This document shows, piece after piece, positions 60,500 to 64,000 of a DNA stretch of 64,000 nucleotides. Position numbers and translations under genes: made by a program. The stretch's first letter is position 1. The number at the start of each line of letters is the position of its first letter. A model generated the notes under the pieces. It made no database searches. It saw only the letters and a program-made list of their open reading frames with translations, and was not told the DNA's origin. The DNA is taken from assembly GCA_030704615.1 (NCBI GenBank), contig CM060734.1, positions 38,766,042 to 38,830,041 of the forward strand, read 5' to 3'. The stretch is from Takakia lepidozioides (Eukaryota > Streptophyta > Takakiopsida > Takakiales > Takakiaceae).

Positions 60500-63400
60500 A
60501 GGTAGTGGTGAGATGATTGACGGATGTTGGTTGAGGGGAGGCGGTAGGGCTTCCTACCAAACCTCATTTGGATTCACCATAGGGAATGTGTTGTTGTTGC
60601 AGGTTACTTGTTTGGCTATGGACTAGAGGTAAGCGAACTTGTATGTTTTGGTGGAGCATATATTTGGGTGAGCACATTGTTTTGTAAGTGTAGGTAGAAT
60701 GCATGGGATATGGGTTGTCCGTGTAGTATATACATAGTAGATAAGTTGGAGACGACAATCTCCCATTAATAAAATGTAGGGTATGGTCAGTTTGCATGCA
60801 AACATATAAAATGATTAGGGGCTATATTGTTTGCTAATACCTTTACAACCTTGGGAAATTGCACGATGAAGGGGTGGGTTAGTGGATAGTTGTTGTTGCA
60901 TACTGAGGATGAGTGTAAATGAGTCTGGGCAGTGGGTTGCTATTCTAAATTATATGAAAAATCACCAGCCATGATCAACACGGATCAACACACAACTCCC
61001 ATAGTGCATAGATGCACAATATATATAAATCCCAACAAATTTATCAAACATAGACATTCACCTCAACTAATAGAGATAAGTACCATACACTCACCATCAT
61101 ATTCGACAAGATAATGCAAAGACCAGCGCATTAAAGACCCAATTAATCTAAAACGAGAGCCCACGTATATATGATGCACATAGTAATACCTAGGAAAAAT
61201 CTCTAACAATATATAATGTTGTTTATGGGTCAATTATATATACACCTTCACACACCAGTCTCCAACCCCAACCCTGCGTCCGGATTTAACCCAAAAGTCC
61301 AGAATTAATTGGAAATATTGTTTTCTGGAGCCAAAGAAACATGAACAACATCAAGACTACACACTCTGTATTTCTAGGTTGTTGCTAAGCCTCCCCTCAA
61401 TCAGCACTCCAAGTGTCAACTGCATTGTCTCACTTTCTCTCAACACTTCCCTGGTCTGAAAATCCTCATGAACTTCATTCAATTTCCAAATATCCTTTCT
61501 TTCTCACATTACAGGAAAAATGGGGGTTTAGCGATGTCAACCCTGATATCCCTGTAATTATTCTATCATACCTTATCCAACAAAAGAAAATATGAAAAGA
61601 ACATGAAACATTGAGAAGAGGTAACATGGTAGTACAATAAGGTTTGGAGTGTAACTAGGGTAGTACACTAAAGTTTTTGGTTTATGGTAAGAGTAATGGT
61701 TTAGGGGTGATGGTAAAGGTAGGGGTTTTCGGTTTGGGTTTAATGTACAAATGGACAAACAATATGGAAGACTCACACTCGCTAGAACTTGGTGTGTGTT
61801 AGTAGGATAAAAATAAAATAAAAAAAATGGACCCATTCACTAATCTGCTCACGCTTAAGGGATTCTGCTCACGTTTACCACTTAAAGCAAGAGCGTGCTC
61901 ACGTGAGCTGCTCACACGGTAGCTACCCTCTATAGCTACAATAAGTTGGCTTATGACAAAACACGTAAGAGGATCCATGTATGATGAAATTCTCAACAAA
62001 TCTCATCCATTGTAAAGGTCATTGCAAAGCTAGAGAGTTAGACTTTAATATGAATAAAATAAAAACATTTTGAACAAAACTTCTAAATGTTACATCAGTT
62101 TAATCATTAAGAGATGCACATTTTTCTGGTGGTAGTAATTGTCAAAAAGTTAAAACAATACCTATCCTATCAACTGGTGCCCCCATTCATTCACAAGAAT
62201 GAATGGTACAAAGTCATCCTAATTGTGATATCCACATCCTCACAAAAATGTGGACAAATTCCACCTTTATGCTTTTGGAGCCGTGGTATTACCAAGGTAC
62301 TCTTATACTTATGTGAAAACACATAAGACTTCCAACTAATAGTGCTAGTTCGAATGAAAAAGCAGCCGTGCTTCCAGTGTTTTTGTTTCATACCAAAGTT
62401 GGGATCTCCTCTTGCTCCGCCACAAGCAATTATAAGATAAAGAGTAGGTCAATTATTTCCAAATGTACTCCAGATTACCTCTCAAAACCAAGTTTTGAGC
62501 AGTAATTTGCCCATTTAGAGTTATTTTTTCTATGAGAATGCCCCCATCCACATTGTGATTTTATGGCACATACAAGGTGCCATTTCCAAAATTCTGTTGC
62601 AGATTTTGATGAGGGTTATTTTGTATTCTTCTATATATACGACTTTGATTCTAAAAAAGTATGAAGGTATGCAAGATATCTATAATCACGTCCCTATGTG
62701 GTAGATACAGATACATCCGTCCATACCACATGTGGCGGTCTATGGTTGTGTATGGTTATGGGTCTTTGTCCAGTGATTAGCCAGCTTACCCTATTGCTGC
62801 CTTTACTATTAAATTGCTCATCATGGTAAACATTTTCCAGACTTTTGCCTCTGTTATTTCCGTGATCTTATACAATATTTCCTACCTACTTATTGACATT
62901 CATTTGAAGATGGTTCAGGATCCAAAAATCCTTTTTTTGAAGGGGCCCTGCTTAGAGCCCACCAAAGTGAGGTGGAGATACCTTGGTGTTGGTGGCTCTT
63001 TCCAGGTGGCAGAGCTATCCCGACCGACATCTTCAAAAGTTGAGGAAGCGATAAAATAAGTCATTAATGGCATATAGGGCAATCTATGCCCTAATAAAAG
63101 GTCCCCAAAGACTCCTCAGTTTGGAACCCTATTTTAACTAATTCTGGACTTTTGGCTTAAATCTGGACCAAACTTAATATGTATTTGAATTAAAATTAAT
63201 TCAAATTTTGTTAATAATATCTTGGATAGTAATGTGTGATTGAACTTTGTGAAATTACAAGTGATGTCATACTTGCTTCAAAATGTAACATATAAGATGT
63301 CCATTTGACATTGAAGTGTTTGTGAAGTTGCAGTGTAACTCAACAATTCATTGAACGTCGACTGGGAAGTCGAATGATGTAATATTACATTATGTTACAA

Positions 63401-64000
63401 TCACGATAAACAAATGTGTCGAATCGAACATGGGATAGACTCATAGTACTCTACCATACTTGATATAAGTTGATAGTAATTTTGATTGAATCTTCATGTT
63501 GACAAGCACAATATTCATAGACAATGCCATTGAAATAATGTTTTGGGTGTGAGAAGGGCAGTAAAATATTAAAATAGCGTGAACATTAGGAAGATGACCT
63601 ACTAGGGCAGTAAACTAAGGTTTGGGGTGTAACTAGATATATTAAGTGCAATAAGGTCCAAGTTTGTGGTGACTTGGAGAAGGGTTTAGGGTTTTAAAGG
63701 GTTTATGATAGAAAGAGAGAAACAAATATGGACGACTCTAAACCCTGTAGAATGTAAAAATGTAAGGGGAATTTGATATCCATGTAATCATTCTATCATA
63801 CGTTATCTAACTTGAAAATTAAAGAAAACATTAAGAGAATGATACAAATTTTACAAGAGGTAACATGGTAGTACAATAAGGTTTGGAGTTTCTTATAAGT
63901 AGGGTACTACACTAAGGTTTTGGTATATGGTAAAAGTAATGGTTTAGGGTGCTAAGGGTCACGCTTAAGCTTGGGGTAAGGATTATTAAGGGAAGGGTAA
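60500..64000. other. AT-rich intergenic DNA with dispersed repeats, no gene recognised
   Basis: Direct copies of GTAACATGGTAGTACAATAAGG with neighbouring GGTTTGGAGT...GTAATGGTTTAGGG blocks occur at about 61,620-61,760 and 63,857-63,990, with a diverged relative at 63,600-63,740. Near 61,855-61,915 GCTCACGTGAGC-type words resemble the MULE ends. Short frames here have no domain or codon evidence. Confidence 0.55.

Overview
The window reads as nuclear DNA of a land plant. It has four multi-exon or intronless host genes with GT-AG introns, including a PLS-class pentatricopeptide protein ending in a canonical DYW domain, a type known from land-plant organellar C-to-U RNA editing. Large introns, heavy transposon load and a retrotransposon carrying a DNMT3-like cytosine methyltransferase would fit a non-seed plant (moss, lycophyte or fern relative), but the species cannot be fixed from the sequence.

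Layout. 1-7.8 kb: the end of an unidentified, decayed mobile-element-like unit. It carries a minus-strand gene with a C2H2 finger at its N terminus and an Ulp1/C48 cysteine protease at its C terminus. A short motif, GGGTTACA(C) or GGGTGACAC, is scattered through its introns, flanks and coding sequence. 8-9.4 kb: a tRNA-derived SINE candidate and a foldback MITE. 9.9-11.6 kb: arabinose-5-phosphate isomerase (SIS plus CBS). 12.2-15.6 kb: an SDS22-like leucine-rich-repeat gene on the minus strand. 15.7-21.1 kb: mostly unrecognised sequence with a second SINE-like copy. 21.1-23.1 kb: an intronless PPR-DYW gene, head to head with a complete 22-exon NSF ATPase gene at 23.9-37.0 kb. NSF contains a tandem duplication of its penultimate exon.

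38.6-60.5 kb: a Ty3/gypsy-type LTR retrotransposon on the minus strand. The order is gag, aspartic protease, DNMT3-like cytosine-5 DNA methyltransferase, reverse transcriptase, RNase H, integrase and a C-terminal PHD finger. It is broken by in-frame stops. Nested in its gag-pol region at 45,145-56,167 is an 11.0-kb Mutator-like (MULE) DNA transposon flanked by a 10-bp target duplication. The MULE carries a SWIM-finger transposase gene and, head to head with it, a second gene with a ParB-like domain followed by an amino-methyltransferase fold in the permuted (motif IV before motif I) order. Two unrelated DNA-methyltransferase-like genes, one cytosine-5 type and one amino type, therefore sit on two nested mobile elements of different classes. 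Both are now degenerate here, while neighbouring host genes are intact, so the damage is real decay and not poor base calling.

60.5-64 kb is AT-rich, repeat-bearing intergenic DNA without a recognised gene. The host genes are housekeeping functions (KDO/cell-wall sugar supply, membrane fusion, organelle RNA editing, an LRR scaffold) and show no common pathway. The novelty lies in the mobile elements.
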